Positions 23,235 to 31,518 of a stretch of 64,000 nucleotides of DNA are shown here, piece by piece. The notes beneath the pieces are model-generated. The model ran no database searches. It was not told the origin of the DNA and was given only the letters and a program-made list of their open reading frames with translations. Each line of letters begins with the position of its first letter. The first letter of the stretch is position 1. Source of the stretch: a virus; the IMG/VR virus record IMGVR_UViG_3300017963_000203, positions 62,001 to 126,000 of that record; one strand, 5' to 3'. Position numbers and translations under genes: made by a program.

Positions 23235-23572
23235 CCAAGGAAGAGATGATCGCCGTCGTCGTGGACGGCCACATGGACGACGTCGAGGGGTGGCTCCTTA
23301 ACGACAGGGAGTCCCTCCGAGCGTGGTTGCAGGAGAGCCTCGGGCTCATGACCATGTCCGCGAAGGAGATCAGGTCCAAGTTCAGCGCCTACTTCGACGA
23401 CCAGGCGGACGAGATCGGGGCTGACGTGGCCGCCCTTCTGAAGGACATCTACGACGAGGCGGACCACATCGACGGCACCGAAGCCCCTCGACGGGAAGAG
23501 GTGTCCCTCGAGAACGCGAGGAACATCAAGAGGTGGGCCAAAGAGGCCATCGAGAAGCTGGAGGAGCTATGA
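23222..23572 (+). CDS. Acidic helical hypothetical protein
   Basis: 116 residues; starts at the ATG at 23222 or the nearby ATG at 23231. All-helical and acidic (WLLNDRESLRAWLQESLG; ARNIKRWAKEAIEKLEE). It couples to the next gene through an overlapping stop/start. Unknown. Confidence 0.65.
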   Translation: MATMTKEEMIAVVVDGHMDDVEGWLLNDRESLRAWLQESLGLMTMSAKEIRSKFSAYFDDQADEIGADVAALLKDIYDEADHIDGTEAPRREEVSLENARNIKRWAKEAIEKLEEL

Positions 23573-24261
23573 ACCATCCTATCCACTGCGGAAACTGCCA
23601 ATGGACCGGCGACCTGGACGGCGATGACTACGTCGTTCTGGACGAGGTCCCCGACCTGGGAACGCGCCTATCCCCCGGATGCGAGTGCCCCGCCGGCGAG
23701 TGTCCGGCGTGCGGCTGCCTCGTCTTCCTCGGTGAGCTGCCCACGCCCAAGGAGATGACCGTCTCCGAAGCGCTCGAACTCCTGAAGACGAAGATCAAGA
23801 CCGACGACAACGCTTGGGACGCGATGGACGTCATCTCTCGCGTCTTCGCTACAGCGACCAAACGGTTCCGATGCCCGGCGTGCGGCGGTTCCCATTTCGG
23901 GAGTGCGATCGGCGACGACGGCAAGATGACCAGGAACTGCCACTCTTGCCGTGGAGCGAAGAAATTCACTTGGACCGAAGACGAGGACGACAAGTATTTC
24001 CGCTGGGAAATAACGCTGCCCACCGGCGAACTTCTGGACCAACCCAGGGAAGTGAGCACAAGACCGGGCGTCAGCAAGTACGTGGGAACCTATTCACACC
24101 GTCACGGCGTGGACCTGATCAGTTTCCGCTCCAGGAAGCCGATCGAGGAACTCGACGCCGACGAGGTGGCGAAGGCTCTCAAGCTCGACTGGGAACCGGA
24201 CCGTGATGAATATCTGTCGTTCTTCTACGCGAACGGCATCGACTTCCCCGTGATCGATTGA
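23569..24261 (+). CDS. Zinc-ribbon hypothetical protein
   Basis: 230 residues; ATG overlaps the previous stop with GGAGGAG upstream. It has three Cys clusters: HCGNC near the start, CECPAGECPACGC (~residues 38-50), and CPACGGSH ... CHSCRG (~104-126). The last resembles the CxxC ribbons of DnaJ-type and RNA-binding proteins. A C-terminal domain of ~90 residues has no match I know. Confidence 0.7.
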   Translation: MNHPIHCGNCQWTGDLDGDDYVVLDEVPDLGTRLSPGCECPAGECPACGCLVFLGELPTPKEMTVSEALELLKTKIKTDDNAWDAMDVISRVFATATKRFRCPACGGSHFGSAIGDDGKMTRNCHSCRGAKKFTWTEDEDDKYFRWEITLPTGELLDQPREVSTRPGVSKYVGTYSHRHGVDLISFRSRKPIEELDADEVAKALKLDWEPDRDEYLSFFYANGIDFPVID

Positions 24262-24271
24262 GGAGGAACCA

Positions 24272-24793
24272 TTGTCTGGACTATACAACATGCTGATGGG
24301 GCACAACCCGGCCTTCGGGCTTCTCTGCGCCATGGTTGGCATCACACGAGACACCGCACAATTCATGGGCCGTGTGCGAGACGCATGGATCTCGGAGGAT
24401 GCCAAGACCATCGGCGTTCTCCACCGAAACTACGGCGAAGACGGAGAATTCGCCAACCAGAATGCGGCCAAACTCCCGAATTTCCGGGAGCAACAGGCTT
24501 GTGATGACTCCACGTATCAGGTCTGGTTGTTCGACGTGCCACCTGAGGGAGAGGAGATTGCCAAACAGATCGCTGAACACTCGGACAACACGCCTTGCTG
24601 GGAGCGATACACGCAGGCTATAGTGGACATGAGAGCCGGCAAGGAGACGCCCCAGACCAAGCACATGATGGACGTCGGCAAAAAGATCATGGGCGGCCTG
24701 TCAGAATCCCTGAAAGACGGGGAGTCTCGGACGGTGGAGACGGAGGATGGTGGTATCGACATTATCGCCCCGGGCGGGGGAGGCGCGTCATGA
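24272..24793 (+). CDS. Hypothetical protein with TTG start
   Basis: 173 residues. The TTG at 24272 is chosen because AGGAGG lies 5 bp upstream; the first in-frame ATG codes residue 7. The helical N-terminus (FGLLCAMVGITRDTAQFMGRVRDAWI) and a DVPPEGEE-containing middle are followed by a Gly-rich end (APGGGGAS). I recall similar phage proteins but no function. Confidence 0.7.
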   Translation: MSGLYNMLMGHNPAFGLLCAMVGITRDTAQFMGRVRDAWISEDAKTIGVLHRNYGEDGEFANQNAAKLPNFREQQACDDSTYQVWLFDVPPEGEEIAKQIAEHSDNTPCWERYTQAIVDMRAGKETPQTKHMMDVGKKIMGGLSESLKDGESRTVETEDGGIDIIAPGGGGAS

Positions 24794-25179
24794 GACTGAG
24801 AGAAGGGATGCTCGTGCGGACGAGCTACGAGACAGGTCCGTACGAGATCCTTTCGATCACGCGCGGATGCACCTGTCCTGAATACCTCGATGAACTCGAG
24901 ATGGACGAACCACCGCCATCCAGACCCCACATCCACCTCATCTGCATCAAACCAAGCGGTTCCAAACGGAACAAGTTTTACCTGGGCGGCTACGATGAAG
25001 AAACACTGGAATCCGTCTGGACAAAATACACACGACCGGACTCAGCCATCCCTCACGACCGGCTATACGTCGTATCGCCACGAGAGGTTTTCACGCAACT
25101 CCTCCTGTTCCCGAGGCCCAATGAAGAAGCAAGCACTCGCGCTCGCTTACGGGAAAGGCGGCGTTCTGCTCGGAGATGA
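24790..25179 (+). CDS. Hypothetical protein
   Basis: 129 residues, ATGA-coupled to the preceding gene. A beta-rich N-terminus (LREGMLVRTSYETGPYEI) with CTCPEY, then a basic C-terminus (RARLRERRRSARR). A translation of this kind (R-G-C-T-C-P) is common in phage small proteins. Unknown role. Confidence 0.65.
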   Translation: MRLREGMLVRTSYETGPYEILSITRGCTCPEYLDELEMDEPPPSRPHIHLICIKPSGSKRNKFYLGGYDEETLESVWTKYTRPDSAIPHDRLYVVSPREVFTQLLLFPRPNEEASTRARLRERRRSARR

Positions 25180-25183
25180 TCAC

Positions 25184-26020
25184 ATGAACGACGAACTTCT
25201 CCTCGATGAGAGGACCCCACGCCTGAAGGCGTTCGACGCCATCATCGTCAACTCTTCTGCTGGAAAAGACAGCCAGTGTGCCCTCGAGACCGTGGCACGT
25301 CTGCGAGCAAAGCAGAAAGTCTTCCCGCCCATCATTGTGAGCCACCAGGATCTTGGCCACATGGAGTGGCCCGACTCGAAGGCTCTGGCCGCCAGACAGA
25401 CCCAGCAGTACGGATTCCGATTCGAGGTCAGCAAGTACAGGAATCGCTACGGCGACTACCTCAACTTGCTCGAGTACGTAGAAGCCAGGAAGAAGTGGCC
25501 CGACAACAAGAACAGGTTCTGCACCAGCGAGTTCAAACGCGGACCGGGCTCCCGTGTGGTGACAAAGATCTCGAAGGAACTCCGGACATCCGGAATCCAA
25601 CGACCCAGGATTCTCCACGTCTTCGGATTTCGGTCGGAGGAATCCCCGGCACGCAAGAAGAAGGTCGTCTTCGAAGAGAACAGACGACTCAGCCGTGGGA
25701 CACAGGAGGTGTGGGACTGGCTGCCGATCCACCACTGGAAAGAGGACCGCGTCTGGGACACCATCCATGACGAGGAACTCCCCCATCACCCGGCCTACGA
25801 CCTGGGAATGCCACGTCTCTCATGCGTCTTCTGCATCTTCGCGCCGAGGGCGGCGCTCATCATCGCCGGCAAACACATGCCTGGTCTCCTCGAGAGGTAC
25901 GTAGCCCTCGAGAAAAGAATCCAGCACGATTTTCGTCATAAGATGCCGCTCCGTGAAATCCTTCAGGCCGTACAAGACGGCGAAACCCCGATGTGCACGG
26001 ATGGCGCCTGGAACATGTAG
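25184..26020 (+). CDS. PAPS-reductase-family PP-loop protein
   Basis: 278 residues; ATG at 25184 with GGAG 8 bp upstream, in preference to longer in-frame starts that overlap the upstream gene. The PP-loop ATP-binding motif SSAGKDS is at residues 24-30, followed by SHQDLGHMEWP, the RFCTSEFKRGP motif and a late LSCVFCIFA Cys pair, as in phosphoadenosine-phosphosulfate reductase / DndC-like phage proteins. Such proteins adenylate substrates or act in sulfur transfer, for example to DNA or tRNA; the phage substrate is unknown. No DndB, DndD or DndE homologue is visible next to it. Confidence 0.82.
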   Translation: MNDELLLDERTPRLKAFDAIIVNSSAGKDSQCALETVARLRAKQKVFPPIIVSHQDLGHMEWPDSKALAARQTQQYGFRFEVSKYRNRYGDYLNLLEYVEARKKWPDNKNRFCTSEFKRGPGSRVVTKISKELRTSGIQRPRILHVFGFRSEESPARKKKVVFEENRRLSRGTQEVWDWLPIHHWKEDRVWDTIHDEELPHHPAYDLGMPRLSCVFCIFAPRAALIIAGKHMPGLLERYVALEKRIQHDFRHKMPLREILQAVQDGETPMCTDGAWNM

Positions 26021-26028
26021 GAGACACC

Positions 26029-26742
26029 ATGAATCGAAAGCAATGGACGACGCTGATGGACGGCGACGACCTCATCCTCGCCCACAAGATCGGAGACACC
26101 GGCTACTGGTGGGTCCTCTCCACCACTGATCTGGTATCGTGCTGCGGAGAGGAGGAGGCTGCCGAAATCTCTGGCAGCAAACGGATGCCCATCATGGGCG
26201 ACCTTGACCTCGTCCCCGGGAAGGGGGTGGTCTCGGAAGAGCAACAGGCCAAGGTACTGGAATCATGCGGATGGGAGGGTGCACCAGACACAGAGGAGGC
26301 TTGGGTTGAGATGGCGCGGTCCTATGGGCTCAAGGTTCCGGTGAACCACGCCTATGGAGCGACGAACGAGAGCGCCATTAAAAAGGCCCTCAAGGAAGCG
26401 TGTGTGGATCTCGACGGCAATGTGGATCACCACCTCGACCGCACCGTCAACAGAATCGGTCAGACAGGTCGGGAAAGTCTGGCCGGCGACATGCAGTCCT
26501 GCCTCAAGCGCGCTCGCTGTCGCGAAGACGCGTCTGACGAGCAACGGCTGGTGGCCCAAATATCAGGCCCCCGTGTGCGCCAGGTCAGGCAGAGCAACCT
26601 CACCTCCGAATGCTGGAACGTCCAGGTTTGGGGCCTGGAACGGTACGACGAGTGCGAATTCAAGGGAACTTCGGAGTGCGGTGGCCAGGAGATCCGAAAG
26701 ACGGGAAAGAACAAGAAGGGACACAAAGTCCCGATTTCCTGA
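26029..26742 (+). CDS. Hypothetical protein
   Basis: 237 residues; ATG after TAGGAG. The N-terminus (LMDGDDLILAHKIGDTGYWWV) is beta-rich, with a CC pair; the middle is helical; the C-terminus is Cys- and Lys-rich (ECEFKGTSECGG; KTGKNKKGHK). Not recognised. Confidence 0.65.
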   Translation: MNRKQWTTLMDGDDLILAHKIGDTGYWWVLSTTDLVSCCGEEEAAEISGSKRMPIMGDLDLVPGKGVVSEEQQAKVLESCGWEGAPDTEEAWVEMARSYGLKVPVNHAYGATNESAIKKALKEACVDLDGNVDHHLDRTVNRIGQTGRESLAGDMQSCLKRARCREDASDEQRLVAQISGPRVRQVRQSNLTSECWNVQVWGLERYDECEFKGTSECGGQEIRKTGKNKKGHKVPIS

Positions 26743-26753
26743 GAGGAGGCGCC

Positions 26754-27074
26754 ATGCGAGGAAAGGGCTGGCAAGGTCACAACATCTTTCGTTTCTGGAG
26801 AGTCGAGACGAGCCTCGGAGTCTTCGTACCCCTGACCAGGGAAGGAAAATTCATCGTCCCGGTGCTCGAGTTTGACAAGATCGGAAAAGATGGCGACTTC
26901 ACCAAACCATACACCTACACGCTTGAGTACATGGACTACAGATACGACCCGAACCTCGCCATGGTGAGCCGCAACGACGTGCCCGAGAGCATCAAGGACT
27001 ACTTCCGGGAGTTCTGCCGGAGCGGCGAGGAGAAGCGTGAGGGCGTGAAGCAGGAGGAGGTGGGTGTCTCATGA
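26754..27074 (+). CDS. Hypothetical protein
   Basis: 106 residues; GAGAGGAGG precedes the ATG. Aromatic and beta-rich (NIFRFWRVETSLGVFVPL; YTYTLEYMDYRYDP) with an acidic end. The next gene overlaps by ATGA. Confidence 0.65.
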   Translation: MRGKGWQGHNIFRFWRVETSLGVFVPLTREGKFIVPVLEFDKIGKDGDFTKPYTYTLEYMDYRYDPNLAMVSRNDVPESIKDYFREFCRSGEEKREGVKQEEVGVS

Positions 27075-27397
27075 AGAAGCTGGCACCGCCATACGAGTAC
27101 CTCGGAGAAGACGACTGGTCTCGCAAGCTGTTCAAGACCAACACAGGCGTGACCCTGGTCGACGTGGACGGCGAGCTCTACACCATCGCAAGATACGCCG
27201 AGTTCGGGGAGGGTTGGGGGGAGCCTGACCATCCGACAGGAATCGAGACCCCTTCGACGGAACCGCACTACGACGCTGTTTGGGTCGATGCGCCGATGCC
27301 CGTGGACTACACGTGCTGTTGCGGCCTCTCCGTACACCCATCGAAGAGAAACCCGGAGGCAATTCACATTTCGGACTGCCCATACAAGGAGGTGTGA
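27071..27397 (+). CDS. Small hypothetical protein with Cys cluster
   Basis: 108 residues, ATGA-coupled. The N-terminal half resembles phage proteins with TLVDVDGELYTIARYAEFG. The end carries a CCCG cluster and DCPYKEV, a possible metal site. Unknown. Confidence 0.65.
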   Translation: MKKLAPPYEYLGEDDWSRKLFKTNTGVTLVDVDGELYTIARYAEFGEGWGEPDHPTGIETPSTEPHYDAVWVDAPMPVDYTCCCGLSVHPSKRNPEAIHISDCPYKEV

Positions 27398-27399
27398 CG

Positions 27400-27843
27400 G
27401 TGTTCGTGAAAGACACAAAGCGTGGCTATACGGCGGATGGCCAGCAGAAGGCTTCGGGAAAGTTCCTGATGCTCTTCCAGGACCCGCTCCACGAAGGGCT
27501 TCGACCTCCGCTCCGGGCCTGTGTCCGGTCCGTGCACCTGCGCCAGCTCGGTCACTTCATGATGGGGGTCGTCAACTTGGCCGGCCAGGAGATCAGCCTG
27601 TCCGGGTCCTACGGGAGCGATGGCCTGCCCATCTACCTGAACCACAAGGTGAGTCACGAGGCTATCACAGCCGACGGCATCAAGAATCTGTGGGAGCAGC
27701 TCACGCCGCTTCCCCAGGAGTTGCAGGACGCCTTTTGGGAAGGCGGCGGACACAACTGCGCGGGCAAGGAGGCCGGGGCTATGCTCGAGTGGGCCCTGAC
27801 GAACTTCAAAGAGCTCACGAAACCAATCAGGAGATCATTATGA
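27400..27843 (+). CDS. Conserved hypothetical protein
   Basis: 147 residues from the GTG at 27400 with AAGGAGGT upstream. GKFLMLFQDPLHEG, then RQLGHFMMGVVNLAGQEISLSGSYGSDGLP is consistent with a compact alpha/beta protein of a phage-conserved type. Overlaps the next start by 4 bp. Function unknown. Confidence 0.68.
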   Translation: MFVKDTKRGYTADGQQKASGKFLMLFQDPLHEGLRPPLRACVRSVHLRQLGHFMMGVVNLAGQEISLSGSYGSDGLPIYLNHKVSHEAITADGIKNLWEQLTPLPQELQDAFWEGGGHNCAGKEAGAMLEWALTNFKELTKPIRRSL

Positions 27844-28130
27844 GCTTCTATGCAGTCTACCACTCCCTGGACGGGAAGACGCTCGTCGGAGGCGTGATCG
27901 ACAGCGAGACGTCAAGGTTCCAGCGACGAGAGGACGTTGAGACCCGTATCTCGTCGATCAAGGAGGTCAACGCTGGTCGCAAGATTCGCTTCCAAATCAT
28001 CGAGTCCGAACTGCCCCCGGAGATCTTCCACCACTGCAACGACGTGCCGGCGACCTGCGTGGGGTGCGTGTGTTCCGGCTGCGGGAAGCTTTTGACCGAC
28101 GCGGACGCCGAAGCCGCAGCGAGGAGGTGA
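27840..28130 (+). CDS. Small hypothetical protein with zinc-like Cys pairs
   Basis: 96 residues; ATG overlapping the preceding stop. The last third has HHC, then CVGCVCSGCGK, a likely zinc-binding turn. The N-terminal part begins FYAVYHSLDGKTLVGGV. Unknown. Confidence 0.62.
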   Translation: MSFYAVYHSLDGKTLVGGVIDSETSRFQRREDVETRISSIKEVNAGRKIRFQIIESELPPEIFHHCNDVPATCVGCVCSGCGKLLTDADAEAAARR

Positions 28131-28134
28131 GCAC

Positions 28135-28368
28135 GTGAATCTCTCTGTGAAGCATCTGCGGATCAACCCGTACAACCAGAACCCGGAGGAAGTTCCGGAG
28201 GGCACGGAATACGGGTTCTGGCGCATCGTGGAGCACACTGGGGCCGGGTGGTTCGAGTGGGACGGTCTGTACAAGACCAAGGAGGAGGCCGAAACCGCTA
28301 TGAAGAAGGCCCTTGAAGCGGAGGAACGCAAGCATGGACCCGAACGAGTGTCTGAAGAAAATCGATGA
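28135..28368 (+). CDS. Small hypothetical protein
   Basis: 77 residues from a GTG following GAGGAGGTG. A short beta sheet (GFWRIVEHTGAGWFEWDGLY) and a C-terminal charged helix resemble small phage proteins of the WGxxx type. Unknown. Confidence 0.6.
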   Translation: MNLSVKHLRINPYNQNPEEVPEGTEYGFWRIVEHTGAGWFEWDGLYKTKEEAETAMKKALEAEERKHGPERVSEENR

Positions 28369-28531
28369 CTTCCTCCGCGCCTACAAATCGGGCGACGAGG
28401 TGGACCAGTGGTGCCGTGACCTCATGGAGTGGCTCGACAAGGGCGGCTTCGAACCCGACTGGAACGAGTACGAGTGGGGCACGAACTATTTCAAGTGCCG
28501 CCGAATCGAAGAAGCAAGAGCCGGGAGGTGA
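28334..28531 (+). CDS. Small conserved phage protein
   Basis: 65 residues; ATG with GGAGG 10 bp upstream, overlapping the previous gene by 35 bp. DPNECLKKIDDFLRAY followed by CRDLMEWLDKGGFEPDW is a pattern recurrent in phage small proteins. Unknown function. Confidence 0.65.
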   Translation: MDPNECLKKIDDFLRAYKSGDEVDQWCRDLMEWLDKGGFEPDWNEYEWGTNYFKCRRIEEARAGR

Positions 28532-28533
28532 TC

Positions 28534-28953
28534 GTGTCCAAGCGTTTCTGTCCGATCTGTCACGTCGAAATCGACATCTTGTGGTCGGTCGAAGGGTGTC
28601 ACGGTGACGAGGTCATCATCGGAGTGTGCAAGGAACACGGCGCCGTGAAGCCCATTCTGGAGGAAAAGCAGCCTATGATCATCGGTCACGCCGGCGACAA
28701 GGCCTATCTGGATGGAATCTCCGGAATGGTGCCTTGCATCGTTCTGAAGGTGACTCCTGAGGAAGTCCTCGTGAGAATGGACGCCAAGAAGGGGGTCCTG
28801 TCCTGGCACGGAATCCAGGAGTACGGGGATTGGAATGAGGAGGTGTCTTGGACGCACAACCAGGTGGTGCCAGAACGTGCTGTTCGTTGGCCGGACGGCA
28901 AGAACTCGTTTCATCCGAGGATCATGCCCTACAAGTGGGAGGTGACCTCATGA
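28534..28953 (+). CDS. Zinc-ribbon hypothetical protein
   Basis: 139 residues from a GTG with GGGAGGTG upstream. CPICHVEID near the N-terminus, a later VCKEHG, then a beta-rich C-terminus. Couples to the next gene via ATGA. Unknown. Confidence 0.62.
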   Translation: MSKRFCPICHVEIDILWSVEGCHGDEVIIGVCKEHGAVKPILEEKQPMIIGHAGDKAYLDGISGMVPCIVLKVTPEEVLVRMDAKKGVLSWHGIQEYGDWNEEVSWTHNQVVPERAVRWPDGKNSFHPRIMPYKWEVTS

Positions 28954-29273
28954 CCAGAGTCGCCAAAGCCACCTGCCATCTCTGCGGGATCGACTACACG
29001 TGGCTTATGAGCGGGCGATGGTTCCGCGGAACGAAGGATACCTGTGATCGATCCAGCACGCTGTGCCCGGACTGTTACGAGAAGGTCATGGCGGGAATAG
29101 CAAAATGGTGCCAGGAGCGATCTCAGAATGACTGGAACGGCTTCGTGGATCACCTCGCCAACCAGAAGAGAATGCCGCTCCAGGCCATCCTGGTCGTGCT
29201 CGACGCGCTCGACAAGTTCTGCCCAGAGTGCTTCGATGCTGAGCGCCCATGCTTCTGTTCGAGGGATGACTGA
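28950..29273 (+). CDS. Zinc-ribbon hypothetical protein
   Basis: 107 residues, ATGA-coupled. It has three Cys pairs: CHLCG, CPDCYEKV and CPECF with a terminal CFC. A helix in between (ILVVLDALDKF) may pack on the ribbon. Unknown. Confidence 0.65.
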   Translation: MTRVAKATCHLCGIDYTWLMSGRWFRGTKDTCDRSSTLCPDCYEKVMAGIAKWCQERSQNDWNGFVDHLANQKRMPLQAILVVLDALDKFCPECFDAERPCFCSRDD

Positions 29274-29710
29274 TGGAAAAACGATTCGTGTACTCCTGTC
29301 CCAACTGTGGTTCGACAGAAGTCCAGCTACGCTATCCCGTGTGGGTGGATGCGAATAACATCGACGACAAGGAGAAATGGGAGTTGGATTTCGAGGCTTC
29401 ACCAGAAAAGGACAGCGACTCCGGCTACTGCATGGAGTGCGGCAACACAGAACTCCTGAAGAAGGAGGTGGTCGACGAGCCGGAACTGATAGGAGGACCT
29501 GTGAAAGCGGAAACAAGATTTGTCTGTAAACACTGCTCGAAAGAAAACTGTCTCGAGCACTGCCAGGAGACCGAAGACGGAAAACATGAGGCGGACCCGC
29601 AGAGCGCGACCGTCCCGGCCGGCTCCGAGTTCCTGGTGGACTACACGTGCAAGCACTGTGGTCAATCCGGCTCCCTGGCCGTAGACGAGAAGGACATCAT
29701 GTGGGAGTGA
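29273..29710 (+). CDS. Tandem zinc-ribbon protein, possibly two products
   Basis: 145 residues; shares one base with the preceding stop. CPNCG, CMECG, CKHCSK, and CKHCGQ indicate two or more ribbons. A GTG at 29501 (residue 77) has AGGAGG 4 bp upstream and would give a 69-residue product carrying only the C-terminal ribbon, so an internal start is plausible. Confidence 0.65.
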   Translation: MEKRFVYSCPNCGSTEVQLRYPVWVDANNIDDKEKWELDFEASPEKDSDSGYCMECGNTELLKKEVVDEPELIGGPVKAETRFVCKHCSKENCLEHCQETEDGKHEADPQSATVPAGSEFLVDYTCKHCGQSGSLAVDEKDIMWE

Positions 29711-29723
29711 GAGGGGGTGTTGC

Positions 29724-30143
29724 ATGGGAGGAAGCCTGAACCACATCCTGGGGGTCGACGGCGAATTCACGATGGTGTGCATCGACAACCTTGGCGACGC
29801 CTACGAGGCCTTGAAGGAGTGCTTCGACCTCATCGTGATTCTTTCCGAAGGGGATTGCAGCCACGTGTCAGCCGCCTGTCGGCGTCTCGGAATCGTAGAC
29901 CCGTACCGAAAGGAAGATCGCCTCGACGACGAGCCCATGCCCGAACCCATGGCAGTTCCGGAGCGCGTTCGGGTCAGATCTCAGACCGCATGGCCTCCCC
30001 ACGAGATCCTCCGACGCCTCGTCGACCTTGCCGAATACACGCTCATTGACCAGAGCTGTGATCGACACGGACACGAGGTCGACCGCGCGGCCGTAGACGC
30101 CGCCAAGGAACTCCTGAGAGACATGGGTCATCCAATCTACTGA
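29724..30143 (+). CDS. Hypothetical protein
   Basis: 139 residues, last gene of the P6 operon. LGDAYEALKECFDLIVILSEGDCSHV and a C-terminal DRHGHEVDRAAVDAAKELL helix. No recognised family. Terminator T10 starts 2 bp before its stop codon ends. Confidence 0.62.
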   Translation: MGGSLNHILGVDGEFTMVCIDNLGDAYEALKECFDLIVILSEGDCSHVSAACRRLGIVDPYRKEDRLDDEPMPEPMAVPERVRVRSQTAWPPHEILRRLVDLAEYTLIDQSCDRHGHEVDRAAVDAAKELLRDMGHPIY

Positions 30144-30164
30144 GAGCCGAAAGGCTCTCTTTTT
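30142..30164 (+). terminator. Hairpin terminator T10
   Basis: GAGAGCC pairs with GGCTCTC around GAAA and is followed by TTTTT. It overlaps the upstream stop codon, and P7 lies 14 bp downstream. Confidence 0.88.
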
Positions 30165-30177
30165 ACACCCCCTTTCT

Positions 30178-30196
30178 GTCATGAGAACTATGGAAG
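30178..30196 (+). promoter_or_regulatory. Repeated operon-start element, copy P7 (candidate phage promoter)
   Basis: GTCATGAGAACTATGGAAG, consensus match, 30 bp before the ATG of the XRE-type gene and running into GGGAGG. The upstream stretch is TTTTTACACC then a pyrimidine run. Confidence 0.6.
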
Positions 30197-30207
30197 GGAG
30201 GCGTTTG

Positions 30208-30468
30208 ATGATCGTGGATCTCAAGGCCATGCGTATCGGTGCCGGGTTCAAGCAACAAGACATCGGCGATCGACTCGGAATCACACAGAGCCAGGTCAGC
30301 CGGTACGAGAAGAACCCAGGAGCAATCTCGCTCAGACTGCTCACGCTGTGGGTGAGCGCCTGCGGAGGCCGCATCACCATCGGATACCACTGCCCAGAAG
30401 AAATCATTACAGTTCCTGGGAAGTGGGTGACCCGTGAGTTGACCCCTCACAAACCCGGAGAGCCGTAG
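30208..30468 (+). CDS. XRE/Cro-type helix-turn-helix regulator
   Basis: 86 residues; ATG at 30208 with GGGAGG 6 bp upstream, chosen over an in-frame ATG at 30181 inside the start element. A classic HTH occupies residues ~7-45: AGFKQQDIGDRLGITQSQVS then RYEKN. It is probably a DNA-binding regulator. It is the only gene between P7 and terminator T12, and its stop lies in the T12 stem, so it is set apart as an independently controlled cistron. Confidence 0.85.
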   Translation: MIVDLKAMRIGAGFKQQDIGDRLGITQSQVSRYEKNPGAISLRLLTLWVSACGGRITIGYHCPEEIITVPGKWVTRELTPHKPGEP

Positions 30469-30480
30469 GCTCTCTTTTTT
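30458..30480 (+). terminator. Hairpin terminator T12 abutting a ribosome-binding site
   Basis: GAGAGCC pairs with GGCTCTC around a 3-nt loop, followed by six T and directly by CTGGAGGTGAG of the next gene. It overlaps the regulator stop codon. No start element follows, so the genes to 36968 depend on readthrough. Confidence 0.85.
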
Positions 30481-30491
30481 CTGGAGGTGAG

Positions 30492-30737
30492 ATGAAGACC
30501 GATTATCCATACATGACGTTCACCGAGGTCACCAATCCCGGGAAGAAAACGAAAATCTGGGAGATCGCCAGCAAGAGCAACGGAGGTCTCCTGGGACGCA
30601 TCAAGTGGTATGGGGCCTGGCGCCAGTACTGCTTCTTCCCTGAGCCGGACACCATCTTTAACATTGGCTGCCTCGCTGACATCGACGCATTCATTCACGA
30701 TGCGATGAGGGATTGGAGGAAAGAACGTGGAGCGTGA
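30492..30737 (+). CDS. Conserved phage hypothetical protein
   Basis: 81 residues. NPGKKTKIWEIASKSNGGLLG followed by IKWYGAWRQYCFFPEPD is a pattern I know from many phage and prophage small proteins, function unknown. GGAGGTG precedes the ATG. Confidence 0.78.
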   Translation: MKTDYPYMTFTEVTNPGKKTKIWEIASKSNGGLLGRIKWYGAWRQYCFFPEPDTIFNIGCLADIDAFIHDAMRDWRKERGA

Positions 30738-31518
30738 AACACCGAAAAACCGACCCAGGAAAGGACAAGACCCGTTCGAGAAGTTCAAGGAGGCCTACCC
30801 GGCCACATTCAAGGTCGGTGACGACCATGTGCTACATGAGGAGTTCCTTCATGAGCGGCTACGCTTCGCCTTCGACCAAGGCAGGCAGTCAGCGGCCCAG
30901 CCGGCGGAAAGCATCGGCATGTGGACCGAGCGCATGGCGAGCGCCACGAAGATGCTCGACAAGTTGGGCGAAATGTCCGGCGTAGCCAAGACCGTCGACA
31001 TCAACTTCGCCATCGAAGCCGCCCTCTCCCTCAAGAAGCTCGCGAACGAACTCTACTCGGAGGTCAAACGCCTCGGAGTCCCAGCCACCGAGGAAGAGAT
31101 CGCCAGGCACCTCGACGTCTATGGCAACGCGTTCATCTTCGAAGGTCACCTCCTCAACCCGGCGAGAATGGTCATCAAGCTCGTCAAGGAGCGGGCCGGC
31201 GTGACAGCCCCGACGAACTACGAAGTGGTGCGGCGTGTAAAAATCGGAAGACCGTGGCCGAGTAAAACCCTCGAAGAAGAGGCCGTGGACATCATTCGCG
31301 AGTTCCACGATCTCTACTTCGAGGACGGAAAGCCCAAACTCCCTCCGACGGACCTGGCCGGAATCCATAGAGATGGCCTGGCCATGATAAAGATTCTGAA
31401 CCGGGTTCATCGCCTCCTCGAAGGAGAAGACCTAACGGAGGTTCCGGGCATGTCGGGCAACGACCTCGGCGCACTCATGCCAGATTGTAAGGACTACACC
31501 TACAAGGAGGAGGAATGA
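30727..31518 (+). CDS. Helical hypothetical protein
   Basis: 263 residues from a GTG overlapping the previous gene by 11 bp. Mostly helical: SLKKLANELYSEVKRLG; IDIIREFHDLYF-like segments. The beginning is basic and proline-rich. No catalytic motif. Coupled to the next gene by ATGA. Confidence 0.65.
   Translation: MERETPKNRPRKGQDPFEKFKEAYPATFKVGDDHVLHEEFLHERLRFAFDQGRQSAAQPAESIGMWTERMASATKMLDKLGEMSGVAKTVDINFAIEAALSLKKLANELYSEVKRLGVPATEEEIARHLDVYGNAFIFEGHLLNPARMVIKLVKERAGVTAPTNYEVVRRVKIGRPWPSKTLEEEAVDIIREFHDLYFEDGKPKLPPTDLAGIHRDGLAMIKILNRVHRLLEGEDLTEVPGMSGNDLGALMPDCKDYTYKEEE

Noticed and set aside
25935-25953. Possible tenth start element (GTCATAAGATGCC)
   Set aside because: It lies inside the PP-loop gene, lacks the TG at positions 14-15 and precedes no ribosome-binding site or gene start.
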